A stretch of 64,000 nt of DNA from Clostridium sp. CX1 (GCF_025398335.1 NZ_JAODOO010000011.1:1-64000); one strand, 5' to 3'. Shown: positions 18,907-30,131, numbered from the stretch's first letter. Numbers and translations are program-made. Notes: generated from the letters alone by a model not told the origin.

Positions 18907-19167
18907 CTCTTCCTCCTCTTCCTCACCAGCGATAATATCATACATTCCTTGGGCATTTTCCTTGGTTACATGCTGTGCTATGTTCTTAATCTTAGCCTTT
19001 AGTACCCTATTAGCATATTGTATCTCAATAATATCTCCTTCCTTAACCTCTGTTCCTGGCTTTGCTACTTTGCCATTTATACTAACCCTACCACCTTCAC
19101 AAGCTTCCTTTGCTACTGTTCTTCTTTTTATTATTCTGGATACTTTTAAATATTTATCTAGTCTCAT
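18904..19167 (-). CDS. rqcP: S4-domain RNA-binding protein RqcP/YabO (Hsp15-like)
   Basis: An 87-residue protein made almost wholly of an S4 RNA-binding domain: MRLDKYLKVSRIIKRRTVAKE, then GGRVSINGKVAKPGTEV. In Bacillus, RqcP binds stalled large ribosomal subunits with RqcH and supports alanine tailing in ribosome quality control. A run of seven glutamates ends the protein. It lies between hup and yabP, as in Bacillus. Confidence 0.9.
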   Translation of the reverse strand: MRLDKYLKVSRIIKRRTVAKEACEGGRVSINGKVAKPGTEVKEGDIIEIQYANRVLKAKIKNIAQHVTKENAQGMYDIIAGEEEEEE

Positions 19168-19190
19168 CTCAAATTCTCCTTATCTAAAAC

Positions 19191-19219
19191 AAAAAACCTA
19201 GATTTACACCCAGGTTTTC
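19191..19219 (-). terminator. terminator of hup
   Basis: The stem AAAACCT/AGGTTTT with a T-run lies between hup and rqcP. Confidence 0.7.
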
Positions 19220-19244
19220 TGAAAATACTCTCAAAATTAGCAAA

Positions 19245-19520
19245 TTACTTATTTACTTTATCTTTAAATTCCTTACCAGCTTTAAATACTGGAACAGTTG
19301 ATTCTGGTATAGTTATTTCTTCTTTAGTTCTTGGGTTTCTGCCAACTCTTGCAGCTCTTTTTCTTGTTTCGAAAGTACCAAATCCAACTAGCTGAACCTT
19401 ATCTCCATTCTCAAGTGTCTCTTCAACACTTTCTATAAATGCCTTTAAAGCTGCTTCTGCATCTTTTTTTGTTATTTTTGACTTTTCTGCTATGCTTGCA
19501 ATTAATTCTGACTTATTCAC
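19245..19520 (-). CDS. hup: HU family DNA-binding protein
   Basis: HU is the abundant histone-like protein that bends and compacts DNA. The 91-residue product is full length and shows NKSELIASIAEKS at the N-terminus and the beta-arm region VGFGTFETRKRAARVGRNPR. The GTG at 19520 is the start: AAGGAGGT lies seven bases upstream and it begins at the usual VNKSEL. The longer frame to 19619 adds 33 unrelated residues. It lies just after the yabN/mazG gene. Confidence 0.95.
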   Translation of the reverse strand: MNKSELIASIAEKSKITKKDAEAALKAFIESVEETLENGDKVQLVGFGTFETRKRAARVGRNPRTKEEITIPESTVPVFKAGKEFKDKVNK

Positions 19521-19625
19521 CTTTTTTACCTCCTTAATATTGAGTATGCCTATACACCAGCATACTAGCTTATTCTGCACGGATTTTAAAAATCCTTCTT
19601 TTTTATAGAGTTTTTGCATATAAAT

Positions 19626-21077
19626 CTAAATTTTCTTACACTTAGCCTCTTCCCAAAGCTCATCCATTTGTTGAAGTGTCATATCTGCCATATCAACATC
19701 TCTGGACTTTGCTATTTGTTCTATGTATGCAAAACGATTTATAAACTTCTCTATAGTATAATTTAATGCAAACTCAGGGTCTATGTCAAGGAATCTTGCA
19801 ACATTTACGGAAGCAAATATCAAATCCCCTATTTCTTCTGTTATTTTTGCCCTGTTTTTCCCTTTATATACATTCTTTACTTCATAATATTCTTCTAAAA
19901 CTTTTTCTAGTGCACACTCTACTCTATCCCAGTCAAAACCAACCTTTGCAGCCTTTTTTTGAATCTTCTCTGCTCTTATCAAAGCAGGAAGACTCTTAGC
20001 AACATGTTTTAATTCATCTGTGTAACTTTCAAGTCCCTGTTCTTTCTTTTTAATCTCATCCCAATTTTCTAATACCTCTTCAGAATTGTTAACACTCAAT
20101 GTTCCAAAAACGTGCGGGTGCCTTCCTATCATTTTACTACATATAGCTTTAATTACATCATTTATGTTAAAGAACCCTTCTTCCCTACCTATTTGAGCAT
20201 GAAATACCACTTGAAGCAATACATCTCCTAACTCCTCCACTAGCTTATCATCATCTTTTTCATCTATAGCCTCTAAAACTTCATAACTTTCTTCTACAAG
20301 ATACTTCTTTAGGCTATCATGTGTTTGTTCCCTGTCCCAAGGACATCCTTCCTCTGACCTCAAGGTATCCATTATAACCAATAGATCATTAAAATCATTT
20401 GTTGAACTTAGGTCTTTAGGTATATATAGAGAGGTTAGGTAATCTATGTCACCCTGCCTGTCTAACTCATACAGAGGAATCTTTCTCACGCTCTCCATGC
20501 CTTTTATACCAGCAGCCCTAACAAAATATATCTCCATATCATCTTTATAGTATTCCATTAATGCAAGTTTTACCTCTGAAGCAATAAATTTATCGTATAC
20601 CTGGGTTATTACTGTTCCAACTCTCTTATCTAAAACTTGACTCCTTATGTCAAAGGCATCTATTATTTTAAGTCCTTCTACAGGATCTATCTTTAAACTT
20701 TCCATAAGTGCATCTACAAAGCTTACTGCAGTCATCAATTCTGTTGCTACACTACTATTTTCACAGAGTTTTATTAGTATACTTACAGACTTTTCTGCAA
20801 CTAGTGGATGACCGGGTACAGCATATACTATATTGCCGAACTCTTCATGAGCACTTATTAAGTCTTCTGCAATAGAGTTATATACTTCTTCAAAGCTTTC
20901 CGATTTATCATATAGGTAATCATAACTTTGAAACTCTATATTGTTATTCTTTAAATATTCTACAGTGGGATGCTTTTCTGTTCTTAGATATACTCTTGAT
21001 GAATTTCTAAGTGCCTCTACTGTTCCTATAGTAAGAGCGTCTTTGTCTCCTGGTCCTAAGCCTACTATTTTAATCAT
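19626..21077 (-). CDS. mazG: tetrapyrrole methylase/MazG fusion, YabN-like
   Basis: The 483-residue fusion has an N-terminal SAM-dependent tetrapyrrole (corrin/porphyrin) methylase domain (about 1-210, IVGLGPGDKDALTIGT) and two C-terminal MazG nucleotide pyrophosphohydrolase regions (about 225-480). The MazG motif EELGDVLLQVVFHAQ and EEIGDLIFASVNVAR carry the metal-binding Glu/Asp residues. MazG hydrolyses nucleoside triphosphates, probably to clean the pool of non-canonical nucleotides; the job of the methylase part is unknown. The fusion and its place beside spoVB and hup match Bacillus yabN. Confidence 0.93.
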   Translation of the reverse strand: MIKIVGLGPGDKDALTIGTVEALRNSSRVYLRTEKHPTVEYLKNNNIEFQSYDYLYDKSESFEEVYNSIAEDLISAHEEFGNIVYAVPGHPLVAEKSVSILIKLCENSSVATELMTAVSFVDALMESLKIDPVEGLKIIDAFDIRSQVLDKRVGTVITQVYDKFIASEVKLALMEYYKDDMEIYFVRAAGIKGMESVRKIPLYELDRQGDIDYLTSLYIPKDLSSTNDFNDLLVIMDTLRSEEGCPWDREQTHDSLKKYLVEESYEVLEAIDEKDDDKLVEELGDVLLQVVFHAQIGREEGFFNINDVIKAICSKMIGRHPHVFGTLSVNNSEEVLENWDEIKKKEQGLESYTDELKHVAKSLPALIRAEKIQKKAAKVGFDWDRVECALEKVLEEYYEVKNVYKGKNRAKITEEIGDLIFASVNVARFLDIDPEFALNYTIEKFINRFAYIEQIAKSRDVDMADMTLQQMDELWEEAKCKKI

Positions 21078-21091
21078 CTGTATTCTCTCCT

Positions 21092-22627
21092 TTACCTTTT
21101 AAGAAACCTATTTTTTATATAGCTGTACTTGAATATCCCAAATACAACTACTAACACCGAGTATACAACTACTCCCGAAAGAATAGCTGCTAAACAGGCT
21201 ATTCTACTACTTATGGTATAATTATAGACATTCATATAAATAATTACAACAGCTATTACCATTAAAAGGGCTGCAAATAATGGCTTTACCACTATTTCAA
21301 ATGTCTTGATATCTACTTTTAATTTTCTTTTTAATAATCTTATATTTAAAGCAGAGGCAACAATATATCCTGCTGTACTTCCTATTATAGCCCCATATAT
21401 ATTAATATGACTCATCGGTACCATAAATAATGTTATAAATACTTTTATTATACAACCTATCCCTAAGTTTATTACAGGAAGTATATATAAGCCTACTCCT
21501 TGTAGAATAGATGTGGAAGTCTGTGCAATTATTATAAAAGGAACAGCTAGTGCAGAGTATTGTAGTATTCTGAATCCGTCAGATTGTCCTGGAAATATTA
21601 AATCTAAAATAGGATAAGCAAGACTAAATAGTCCTAGACAAGAAGGTAATGCTATAATCATAGAAGTTTTAAGAGCTAAGTCTACTTTAGCCACTACCTC
21701 AAATCTTTTATTGAGTATATATGATTCTGCAATTATCGGCACAAGAGATGCACACAATGCTGCAGATAGAGTAAGTGGAACGTTAGTTAAAATAAAAGCC
21801 TTGCCGGTAAGTTGTCCATATAATATAGTTGACTCTCTATACGTAAATCCAGCCTCTAGTAGTTTTTGAGGAACCAATGCTGAATCTATAAGGCTCATTA
21901 CACTGCTTACAGTTGCTCCTAAGGATACAGGAATTGCTATATATAACAGTTTACTTAAAACATCTACATTATCCCTAATCCTTTTTACTTTAAACTCTTT
22001 TCTTACGCCAACATATTTTATCAGAAGATATATTCCTCCAAATATTCCCCCAGCTGCAGCACCAAGGGCGGCACCGCCTGCAGAATATTCAATTCCTCTA
22101 GGTAATAGCAAGTATGCAAGTCCAACTCCTACTACCACTCTTCCAATCTGCTCTATAATTTGTGAAACTGCAGTATAATTCATGTTTTGCAGTCCCTGAA
22201 AAAAACCTCTAAAAGCACTCATTATTGATATAAATATAGGTGCGAAAGCAATACCTATTAGCGAGTAATAAGATTTATTATCCCACTTTAGAAATTCAAT
22301 AATTGGTCTTGAAAATATTAGGAGAGCTGCAGTAAATCCTATCCCCATAATAACCATAAGAAGCATGGCTTTCCTAAAAACCAAAATCGCTCCTTCATCA
22401 TCATTAAAAGCCTTTCTTTCAGAAACCATCTTAGATATGGCTACAGGTATACCAGATGCTGTTGCAATAAAAAACATATAAAGAGGAAAGGACATTTGGT
22501 AATAACCTATACCCTCATCTCCAATAAGCATCTGCAGTGGCCATCTAAAGAATAGACCTAAGAATTTGGATAGAATTCCTGCCACTCCTAAAATAACAGT
22601 ACCTCTTATAAGTGATTGTTTTTTCAT
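21092..22627 (-). CDS. polysaccharide flippase-like membrane protein, SpoVB/YabM family
   Basis: A 511-residue MOP-superfamily membrane protein with about 14 hydrophobic segments. Members of this family flip lipid-linked wall or cortex precursors; SpoVB is needed for spore cortex and YabM is its paralogue at this locus in Bacillus. I start it at the ATG at 22627, which follows GGGGGT and begins MKKQSLIRGTVILG, the family's usual N-terminus. The context between yabN and spoVT supports a YabM/SpoVB role, but I cannot tell the two apart. Confidence 0.88.
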   Translation of the reverse strand: MKKQSLIRGTVILGVAGILSKFLGLFFRWPLQMLIGDEGIGYYQMSFPLYMFFIATASGIPVAISKMVSERKAFNDDEGAILVFRKAMLLMVIMGIGFTAALLIFSRPIIEFLKWDNKSYYSLIGIAFAPIFISIMSAFRGFFQGLQNMNYTAVSQIIEQIGRVVVGVGLAYLLLPRGIEYSAGGAALGAAAGGIFGGIYLLIKYVGVRKEFKVKRIRDNVDVLSKLLYIAIPVSLGATVSSVMSLIDSALVPQKLLEAGFTYRESTILYGQLTGKAFILTNVPLTLSAALCASLVPIIAESYILNKRFEVVAKVDLALKTSMIIALPSCLGLFSLAYPILDLIFPGQSDGFRILQYSALAVPFIIIAQTSTSILQGVGLYILPVINLGIGCIIKVFITLFMVPMSHINIYGAIIGSTAGYIVASALNIRLLKRKLKVDIKTFEIVVKPLFAALLMVIAVVIIYMNVYNYTISSRIACLAAILSGVVVYSVLVVVFGIFKYSYIKNRFLKR

Positions 22628-22807
22628 AAAAATACCCCCGAAACAGTATGATGACAATTACCTTGCCTTAATGTTTTCCACTTTAAAACTAAATCAATAA
22701 AGGATTTACCTCTATGTCTATAATTATTTAATGTTTAGGGGTATTATTACTTTACAAGTGAATATTTTTATTATTTGTGTCAATAATCTTTTATGGACAA
22801 ATAAGTA

Positions 22808-22826
22808 ATGGCAGCTATGCTGCCAC
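22808..22826 (-). terminator. weak hairpin after spoVT
   Basis: GGCAGC/GCTGCC stem (22810-22815 with 22819-22824) right after the spoVT stop, followed by a T-rich but interrupted stretch. Confidence 0.4.
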
Positions 22827-22829
22827 TGC

Positions 22830-23384
22830 CTATTGCTCCATTTGCTTTCCTAAGAAGGATGACGCAGTTTCAGCTAATTTTACTTCCACATCTCCAAACT
22901 TAGTTCCTTCTTCCTTAGATACTATAATTACGGCTCCAATTGCGTCACCTTCGGCTATAATAGGTGAAACTACTTGTGCTGAATATTTTCCTTCTATTTC
23001 TTCATCATCATATAGTGCAATGGATTTTTCTCCACCTTCTCCAAAAGAGATAGTTTTTCTTTCTTCTATTATCTTTTCAAGATCACTGCTAACTTTCTTC
23101 TCCAAGTATTCCTTTTTTTGTGATCCACTTATGGATATTATGCTATCTTTATCACATATAATAACTATGTGACCCATGGTTTGTTGGAGAGATTCTGCAT
23201 ATCCCTTTGAAAAGTCACTTAACTCTCCTATTGGAGAATATTTCTTTAATATAACTCCTCCTTCTCTATCAGTAAAGATCTCAAGTGGATCTCCTTCTCT
23301 TATCCTAAGTGTTCTTCTTATCTCCTTTGGTATAACTACTCTACCTAAGTCGTCTATACGTCTAACAATACCTGTTGCTTTCAT
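22830..23384 (-). CDS. spoVT: stage V sporulation protein T, AbrB-type regulator
   Basis: SpoVT is a forespore transcription factor that tunes sigma-G-dependent genes. The 184 residues comprise an N-terminal AbrB swapped-hairpin DNA-binding domain (1-50, MKATGIVRRIDDLGRVVIPKE) and a C-terminal GAF domain (about 57-180). The ATG at 23384 follows GAGGAGG; the extra 12 codons of the longer frame have no site. A possible forespore-type promoter, TGTATA then 18 bases then GATAATA, lies upstream but matches only partly. Confidence 0.95.
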   Translation of the reverse strand: MKATGIVRRIDDLGRVVIPKEIRRTLRIREGDPLEIFTDREGGVILKKYSPIGELSDFSKGYAESLQQTMGHIVIICDKDSIISISGSQKKEYLEKKVSSDLEKIIEERKTISFGEGGEKSIALYDDEEIEGKYSAQVVSPIIAEGDAIGAVIIVSKEEGTKFGDVEVKLAETASSFLGKQMEQ

Positions 23385-23501
23385 TATGTTGTACCTCCTC
23401 AAAAATAATATAAGTATCACTTGTGTTAATATTATCTTTCTAAATATGAAATTTTATACACAATTGTTATTTAAATTAGATTTCACTTTTTCAAATAAAA
23501 T

Positions 23502-23533
23502 AAAACCGCGGTATATTATATACCACGGTTTTA
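23502..23533 (-). terminator. terminator of prsA
   Basis: AAAACCG(C/T)GGTATAT hairpin (23502-23532) beginning 11 bases after the prsA stop, with T-rich sequence beyond. Confidence 0.8.
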
Positions 23534-23543
23534 TGTTTACCTA

Positions 23544-24566
23544 TTACTGAAGATTTTTTTCATATGTTTTTATTTTAGCTGCTTTTTTCCACTCTTCAAT
23601 TTTTTGTGAAACAACTTTTTGCTTTTCTTCATCCTCAAGCTGTTTTCTTATTTGGTCTTTCACTGAATCAAGTTTCTTAACTGGATATTCCTCTTTTTTG
23701 ATAGCCTTTATTATATGATATCCAAAGCTTGTTTGAACTGGACCTGATATAGTTCCCTCTTTTAGAGCTATAGCAGCTTCCATAAACTTAGGATCAAATC
23801 CAGAATCAACATAAGGAACTGTTCCTAAATCTCCACCCTTATCCTTTGAACCTGGGTCTGTTGAAACTTCCTTAGCTACTTTCCCGAATTCTTCTCCTTT
23901 GTCTAGTCTTTCCTTCACCTTTTTAGCTTCGTCTTCTGTCTTTACTAATATATGAGCTACATGTATCTTATTAGGCTTTTCAGTAAATTGATTTTTGTTA
24001 GAGTTATAGTAGTCCCCTACTTTTTTGTCATCAATTTTAATGTCTTTTGACAAGTTATCTGTGACATTCTTAAAGATCTCATTATTTCTTGTCTGAGCTA
24101 AGAAAAAGTCTTTTAAGGACTGCTCTGTAAATCCTTCCTTCTTTAAAACTTCATCAAATTTAGCTCCGCTGCTCTCGAATTGTTGCTTGGTGTCATTGTA
24201 TTGTTTGTCAACTTCTGTTTTTAACTTTGACTCATCTGGCATTAGTTTTAGTTCTTTCGCCTTTTGCTCTATAACTTTTTCAGTAACCATCTTATCTACT
24301 ACTTTTTGTCTTTCAGTCTTTAATATCTCTTTAGCCTCATCATTTTTATCGTAATTTTCACCATACTTCTGCTTAAGTTGAGCTACAACACCCATCATAT
24401 CTGCACTCTTATCTAGCTCTCCCCTAGTAATTTTTTCTCCATTTACAACTGCTACAGGACTTTTAGCTATAGCCTCTGGTGTCTTTTCTATCATATTACA
24501 ACCAACAGCTGAAAATGCAAACATGGTTATTAATGCTGTACTAACTAACTTTTTTATATTTTTCAC
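23544..24566 (-). CDS. prsA: PrsA-like foldase lipoprotein, parvulin-type peptidylprolyl isomerase
   Basis: A 340-residue exported lipoprotein that helps secreted proteins fold outside the membrane. The signal peptide ends in the lipobox SAVGC with lipidated C23. A SurA-like N-terminal chaperone region (about 35-190) is followed by the PpiC rotamase domain (about 198-290, HVAHILVKTEDEAKKV and FGYHIIKA). The GTG start follows GGGGGAAT. It lies between mfd and spoVT and has its own terminator. Confidence 0.93.
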   Translation of the reverse strand: MKNIKKLVSTALITMFAFSAVGCNMIEKTPEAIAKSPVAVVNGEKITRGELDKSADMMGVVAQLKQKYGENYDKNDEAKEILKTERQKVVDKMVTEKVIEQKAKELKLMPDESKLKTEVDKQYNDTKQQFESSGAKFDEVLKKEGFTEQSLKDFFLAQTRNNEIFKNVTDNLSKDIKIDDKKVGDYYNSNKNQFTEKPNKIHVAHILVKTEDEAKKVKERLDKGEEFGKVAKEVSTDPGSKDKGGDLGTVPYVDSGFDPKFMEAAIALKEGTISGPVQTSFGYHIIKAIKKEEYPVKKLDSVKDQIRKQLEDEEKQKVVSQKIEEWKKAAKIKTYEKNLQ

Positions 24567-24644
24567 AATTTATTCCCCCACTCTATTCTAGTGTTTTTAA
24601 GCAACATAAAATTATTTTAACATAAAACTATTTTTACTACAAAA

Positions 24645-27600
24645 TTATTTTTTTAGCTGCATTTTTATCATATATTCCATCATTTCTTTTATATTTGATA
24701 TTAGTTCCTCTCGTTTCACATCCTTAAGCTTATATCCAAAGCCCGGTTTATCTGACATCTTTAGTGTTATCTTTCTACTAAAATCCTTTAATAAACCCTT
24801 CATAACATTTCCATCAATTCTTCCTTGACTTTCAAATTGGAAAATTACCTCATCCTTTCTTTCTTTTATTTCTTCTATACCAAGCCTTTTTCCCATGCTT
24901 CTTATATAAGATATGTTCATAAGGTTAGAAACTGAGGCAGGTATTGTAGAAAATCTATCCTCAATTTCCTCTTTGATATCCATCATATCCTCATAGGAAT
25001 CAATTGCTGCTATCTTTTTATACACTTCTATTTTTTGAACTTCATCCTTTATATATTCACTTGGAATATATGCATCCACCTTTAACTCTACTGTGGTCTC
25101 TACCGGTTCTTGATCTATCTCTCCCTTTACCAACTTAATAGTGTCTTCCAACATCCTGCAATATAAATCATACCCTATGGATGCCATATGCCCATGTTGA
25201 GAGCCTCCCATCATGTTTCCAGCTCCTCTTATTTCTAAATCTTTTAGAGCTATTTTAAAACCTGAACCTAATTCTGTAAAGTCTTTTATAGCTTTAAGCC
25301 TTTTTTCAGCTACTTCAGTTAGAACTTTGTCTTTCCTGTAGGTCAAATAACAGTATGCCATTCTATTACTTCTTCCAACTCTCCCTCTTAGCTGATATAA
25401 CTGAGATAAGCCCATCTTGTCTGCATCATATATTATCATGGTATTAACATTTTGGATATCCATCCCTGTCTCTATAATGGTAGTGGCAACAAGAACATCA
25501 TATTCATTTTTCATAAAATCTACAATTATGTTTTCAAGTTCTCTTTCCTGCATCTGTCCATGGGCTACAGCCACTCTTGCTTCTGGAATTAATTTTGATA
25601 CATAGGCAGCTATATCCTTAATATTTTCAACTCTATTATGAACAAAATAAACCTGTCCTCCTCTATTCAGTTCTCTTAGTATAGCATCCCTTATTAGTTG
25701 ATCATTATATTCAACCACATAGGTTTGTATTGGATATCTTTCCTCTGGCGGCGTTTCAATAACGCTTATATCTCTAACTCCTACAAGAGACATATGAAGC
25801 GTCCTTGGTATAGGTGTTGCACTAAGCGTTAATACATCTATATTCTTCTTAAACTTTTTAATTTTTTCCTTGTGGGCTACCCCAAACCTTTGCTCTTCAT
25901 CTATTATCAAAAGACCTAAATCCTTAAATTGAATATCCTTTTGCAAAACTCTATGAGTTCCTATAAGAATATCTACTTCCCCATCCTTCACTGCTTTAAT
26001 AGTGGATTTTTGCTGTGCTGTTGTTCTAAATCTACTTACCATATCTATCCTAACTGGGAAGTCAGAAAATCGCTGTACAAAGTTATTGTAATGTTGTTGT
26101 GCAAGTATAGTTGTCGGAACTAGAATAGCAACCTGTTTTCCGTCCATTACAGCTTTAAATGCAGCCCTTATAGCTACTTCTGTTTTTCCGTAACCTACAT
26201 CCCCACATAACAGCCTATCCATAGCTTTGTCTGATTCCATATCTCTTTTTATATCAATTATAGCGGATAACTGATCTGGTGTTTCCTCATAAGGAAATTC
26301 TTCTTCAAATTGTTTCTGCCAAAGAGTATCCCTTGAATATCTGTACCCCTTTAACGTAGACCTAACTGCATATAACTTAACTAAATCCTCAGCTATTGCC
26401 TCTATTGACTTTTTGACCTTTCTTTTAGCTTTAACCCATTCTCCGCTTCCTAACTTGTTTACCTTTGGATTTTTACCTTCACTACCTATATATTTTTGTA
26501 CCATATCTAACTGTTCTACTGGTACATATAACTTATCATCTGAATCGTATATTACCTCAAGATAATCCTTCTTATGACCTTCTAACTCTAGTTGTCTTAT
26601 TCCCTTATATACCCCTATACCATGGTTTACATGTACTACATAATCTCCTGGTTTTAGTTCTGTAAAACTTTTGATTTTACTTACACCTTTTTTAGTTGTT
26701 TTATTAACAGTCTTTCTTTTAGCTTCTCCAAAAACTTCCTTATCAGAAATAACACATATCTTCATTTCTGGATACTCAAATCCCTTTAGCTGGCTTCCAA
26801 AGGTTATTACTACCTCTCCTGACTGAATTTCATGTATTACATCTCTATAGTTACTTTCTATTCCCCTATCTCTTAAAGTATCTACAAGTCTTTCTCCTCT
26901 TGGTCTTGTACCGGAGAGGATAACTATTTTATATCCTCTATTTTTTTTCTCTTTTATATCCTCTATAAGTAAGTCTATTTGCCCTTGATAATTATGCAGT
27001 GTTATTTGAGAGAAATTTACTATAGCTCTAGGAGATAAAACCTTATTTGATTTAGCTATAGAATCTAGTGTCATTGTCATTTCGCCTTTTAATCTTCCAA
27101 ATATATCTTGCTTGTGTATTAAAAGTTCAATTTGTCTCGGTAAGATATTTCCTCTTTCCAAGAAACCTTTGTAGTTTTCTTCAAATTCAAAGTAGACACT
27201 ATCTATCTTTCCACCGCACCTTTGAACATCGTCTATGACTATAAAATAATCCTTAACATAATCTAAAAAAGAAGATGGTTTATCATAGAAATATGGAAGA
27301 AAACTATCTATAGTTTCAAAACTCCAACTCTCTCTTAATGATTCCAAATCTTTTCTTATTATTCCCTGTATTTTCTCCATAGCCTCTTTATTTTTACTAT
27401 TTTTGAACTTACTTGAAATAATATTTAAGTCCTTTTCTATGTTGTCATACCCTTTTCTGATTTTGTCACTATCTAAAATTATTTCCTTTGCTGGAAATAA
27501 CTCAATCTCTTTTACCTTTTCTATACTTCTCTGTGATTCTAAATTAAAACTTCTAATAGAGTCAATTTCATCTCCAAACAATTCAACTCTATAAGGTTCT

Positions 27601-28166
27601 GCAGATATAGGGGAATATACATCCATTATCCCTCCTCTTACAGAGAATTGTCCTTTAGCCTCTACAATTTCAACTCTTTCATATCCACACTGTACCAGTT
27701 TTTCACTTAATTTTTCTAAATCCAAGGTTTTACCCACAGACATAGTAAAGGTATGTTCCCTATACAAATCTACTGGTATATAACTTGAAGCTAGAGTTTC
27801 TATGCTTGTAACTATTACCTTTTTTTCCTTATTCAGCATTTCCCTGATTACTTTAAGCCTCTCCCACCTCAAGTCCCCAGATATAGCATCAATATTATAG
27901 AAAACTACTTCCTTATTAGGGAAATAGTAGACTTTAGGTATATAAAAAGATAAATCCTCATACAACTTTCTAGCTTCTACATCGCTGTGAGTGAGTACGA
28001 GGAAAGGCTTGTCTAATTCATTAAACACTCCATCTATTAAATAACTTTTAGCAGACTCCGAGAGACCAAATATTCCTATTGGAAACTTATTTCCCCCTAT
28101 ACCACTAATTATGTTTTTAAACTCCCTACTACTCTTAAGAGGTTTAAAAAGTCCATCTAGTCTCAT
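24645..28166 (-). CDS. mfd: transcription-repair coupling factor Mfd
   Basis: Mfd releases RNA polymerase stalled at DNA damage and recruits UvrA. The 1173-residue protein has a UvrB-like N-terminal region, an RNA-polymerase-interacting domain (about 495-570, [19 protein letters not shown]), RecG-like helicase motifs ([34 protein letters not shown]) and the C-terminal TRCF domain. I start at the ATG at 28166 because AGGGTGG lies eight bases before it and overlaps the GTG at 28178. It follows pth by 31 bases, the standard Firmicute pair. Confidence 0.96.
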   Translation of the reverse strand: MRLDGLFKPLKSSREFKNIISGIGGNKFPIGIFGLSESAKSYLIDGVFNELDKPFLVLTHSDVEARKLYEDLSFYIPKVYYFPNKEVVFYNIDAISGDLRWERLKVIREMLNKEKKVIVTSIETLASSYIPVDLYREHTFTMSVGKTLDLEKLSEKLVQCGYERVEIVEAKGQFSVRGGIMDVYSPISAEPYRVELFGDEIDSIRSFNLESQRSIEKVKEIELFPAKEIILDSDKIRKGYDNIEKDLNIISSKFKNSKNKEAMEKIQGIIRKDLESLRESWSFETIDSFLPYFYDKPSSFLDYVKDYFIVIDDVQRCGGKIDSVYFEFEENYKGFLERGNILPRQIELLIHKQDIFGRLKGEMTMTLDSIAKSNKVLSPRAIVNFSQITLHNYQGQIDLLIEDIKEKKNRGYKIVILSGTRPRGERLVDTLRDRGIESNYRDVIHEIQSGEVVITFGSQLKGFEYPEMKICVISDKEVFGEAKRKTVNKTTKKGVSKIKSFTELKPGDYVVHVNHGIGVYKGIRQLELEGHKKDYLEVIYDSDDKLYVPVEQLDMVQKYIGSEGKNPKVNKLGSGEWVKAKRKVKKSIEAIAEDLVKLYAVRSTLKGYRYSRDTLWQKQFEEEFPYEETPDQLSAIIDIKRDMESDKAMDRLLCGDVGYGKTEVAIRAAFKAVMDGKQVAILVPTTILAQQHYNNFVQRFSDFPVRIDMVSRFRTTAQQKSTIKAVKDGEVDILIGTHRVLQKDIQFKDLGLLIIDEEQRFGVAHKEKIKKFKKNIDVLTLSATPIPRTLHMSLVGVRDISVIETPPEERYPIQTYVVEYNDQLIRDAILRELNRGGQVYFVHNRVENIKDIAAYVSKLIPEARVAVAHGQMQERELENIIVDFMKNEYDVLVATTIIETGMDIQNVNTMIIYDADKMGLSQLYQLRGRVGRSNRMAYCYLTYRKDKVLTEVAEKRLKAIKDFTELGSGFKIALKDLEIRGAGNMMGGSQHGHMASIGYDLYCRMLEDTIKLVKGEIDQEPVETTVELKVDAYIPSEYIKDEVQKIEVYKKIAAIDSYEDMMDIKEEIEDRFSTIPASVSNLMNISYIRSMGKRLGIEEIKERKDEVIFQFESQGRIDGNVMKGLLKDFSRKITLKMSDKPGFGYKLKDVKREELISNIKEMMEYMIKMQLKK

Positions 28167-28197
28167 TTCAACAACCACCCTATCAACTTTACATAAT

Positions 28198-28761
28198 TTA
28201 TAATTTAAAACCGTTAAACCTATTCATAGCTTCCTTTATCCCCTTATCTATAATAACCTCTACCGATTCTACAGCTGCTATAAAGACTTCCTTAAGCTTT
28301 TCTGCATCATCTTTAGAGAACCTTCCTAGGACATGGGCTACTAGTTCTCCATTAGGCTGTCCTACTCCTATCTTAACTCTAGGAAAAACATCTGTGCCTA
28401 AATTAGATATAATATTTTTTATTCCATTATGGCCACCAGCACTTCCCTGGCTTCTTATTCTAAGTCGACCTATATCTAGGCTTATATCATCATATAAAAC
28501 TATGATATTTTCATTTTCTATCTTGTAAAAGTTAACAACCTCTCTTACACTTTCTCCACTAAGATTCATATATGTACTTGGCTTTAACAAGATTACCTTA
28601 CTACCACATATATTCCCTTCACCATACATTCCTCTAAATTTTTCCCTATTAACAGCTATATTATACTTGTTACTAATTAAATCTATAGCATCAAATCCTA
28701 CATTATGTCTAGTATGCTCGTACTGTTTACCTATGTTTCCTAGTCCCACTACTAAAAACAT
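28198..28761 (-). CDS. pth: peptidyl-tRNA hydrolase
   Basis: Pth recycles peptidyl-tRNA that drops off ribosomes. The 187 residues include [22 protein letters not shown], with catalytic H19 in the THRHNVG-like segment (TRHNVGF), the [12 protein letters not shown] motif and [12 protein letters not shown]. The ATG follows GGGAG. It is in an operon with mfd. Confidence 0.95.
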   Translation of the reverse strand: MFLVVGLGNIGKQYEHTRHNVGFDAIDLISNKYNIAVNREKFRGMYGEGNICGSKVILLKPSTYMNLSGESVREVVNFYKIENENIIVLYDDISLDIGRLRIRSQGSAGGHNGIKNIISNLGTDVFPRVKIGVGQPNGELVAHVLGRFSKDDAEKLKEVFIAAVESVEVIIDKGIKEAMNRFNGFKL

Positions 28762-28845
28762 CTCTTCACTCCCTACTATATCTTATATCATACATTTTTT
28801 TCAAACTTACACTATATTATATATTATACTAAATGACATAAATAA

Positions 28846-28869
28846 TAAAGAGACTTAAAAGTCTCTTTA
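28846..28869 (-). terminator. terminator of the htrA gene
   Basis: AAAGAGACTTTTAAGTCTCT hairpin overlapping the htrA stop codon, followed by TTATTATTT. Confidence 0.8.
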
Positions 28870-30048
28870 CTTACTTTTTTCTCTTACATCCGAAAGAGTT
28901 ATATTTACTTCTATAGTTTCTCCACTTCTCCAAATTTTACACACTACCAAGTCACCAATTTTATGTTTATCCAAAATGTCTGCCAGGTCTTCAAATTTTG
29001 TAACTTTCTTTCCATCTAGTTCTAATATTATATCTGTAGGTTTAACCCCAGCTAATGCAGCTCCACTTCCCTGTACAACTTCTCTAACGTAAATACCTTT
29101 AATGTTATTTTTCTCTGAAACGACACCTTGACCATATATTCCAAGGAATGGCCTAGCAACCTTCCCATAGTCCATTAGAGACTTAATTATATCTTTTGCT
29201 TCATTTATAGAAATAGCAAAACCCATTCCCTCAGCATTCTGATCAGAGCCCATCTTCAAACTATTTATTCCTATAATCTCTCCGGCTTCATTGCAAAGTG
29301 GTCCACCGCTATTTCCTGGATTAATGGCAGCATCTGTTTGAAGTACTTTATATATAGCTCCTGCATATTGTATTCTTCTATTCAAAGCACTAACTATTCC
29401 CGCTGTAACTGAGCCTGAAAATTCCTCTCCTAATGGATTACCTATGGCAATAGCTATGTCACCTACTTTTACCTTAGATGAATCTCCTAATTTAGCAGTA
29501 GGTAAGTTTTGAGCATCTACTTTGATAACAGCTAAATCTGATCTTGAATCAGTGCCAACTATAGTTGCTGGTAATGTTTTGCCACTGGAGAGTTTTACAG
29601 TAACCTTAGCAGCACCTTCTACTACATGATTGTTGGTAACTATATATCCATTTGAATCAAATATTATTCCCGAACCGCCCCCCAAATCTTGCAATCCAAA
29701 AAAGCCTTCAGCTCGGTTGCTTATACCAACTACTGTTGGTCCGACTACCTCTGCCACTTTCGTTATGGCATTTTTGGGTATGTCAGCAGTCTCCACTTTA
29801 TTAACCTCTTTTTTTGGTTCCAGCGAGGGTTGGTTAATTGACGAATAATTATTTGGATATTTCTTGCTTATTACGTAGGCTCCTGATGCACCACCTGAAA
29901 TTGCTGCTATAAGCACAAAAACTAATCCATTAAGTAACTTTTTAATCCTAGATTTTCTCCTTCTACTAGTAAAGTTTATCTCTCCCTTTGAACATTCTGC
30001 ACTCTCCCACCTAACGTCCTTTACTTCATCCAATCTGTTATCATCCAT
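28867..30048 (-). CDS. htrA: membrane-anchored HtrA/DegP-like serine protease
   Basis: A 393-residue trypsin-fold protease that degrades or refolds damaged exported proteins. It has a cytoplasmic N-terminus of about 38 residues, one transmembrane helix (about 40-60), the protease domain and a C-terminal PDZ domain (about 295-385). The catalytic triad is visible as H141 (TNNHVVEG), D171 (SRSDLAVIKV) and S247 (PGNSGGP). It lies 83 bases beyond the end of a two-component system gene pair, as HtrA often does in Firmicutes, suggesting cell-envelope stress control. Confidence 0.94.
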   Translation of the reverse strand: MDDNRLDEVKDVRWESAECSKGEINFTSRRRKSRIKKLLNGLVFVLIAAISGGASGAYVISKKYPNNYSSINQPSLEPKKEVNKVETADIPKNAITKVAEVVGPTVVGISNRAEGFFGLQDLGGGSGIIFDSNGYIVTNNHVVEGAAKVTVKLSSGKTLPATIVGTDSRSDLAVIKVDAQNLPTAKLGDSSKVKVGDIAIAIGNPLGEEFSGSVTAGIVSALNRRIQYAGAIYKVLQTDAAINPGNSGGPLCNEAGEIIGINSLKMGSDQNAEGMGFAISINEAKDIIKSLMDYGKVARPFLGIYGQGVVSEKNNIKGIYVREVVQGSGAALAGVKPTDIILELDGKKVTKFEDLADILDKHKIGDLVVCKIWRSGETIEVNITLSDVREKSK

Positions 30049-30131
30049 TTACTCGCACCTCATAATCCATCAATTTAGAGATATTATAAACAAACTTCTT
30101 TACGTAAATATGAATAAAATGTAATCATTGT

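Noticed and set aside
23385-23466. Sigma-G/F promoter for spoVT
   Set aside because: TGTATA-18-GATAATA matches only partly, and chance hits are common in such AT-rich DNA, so it is not listed as a feature.
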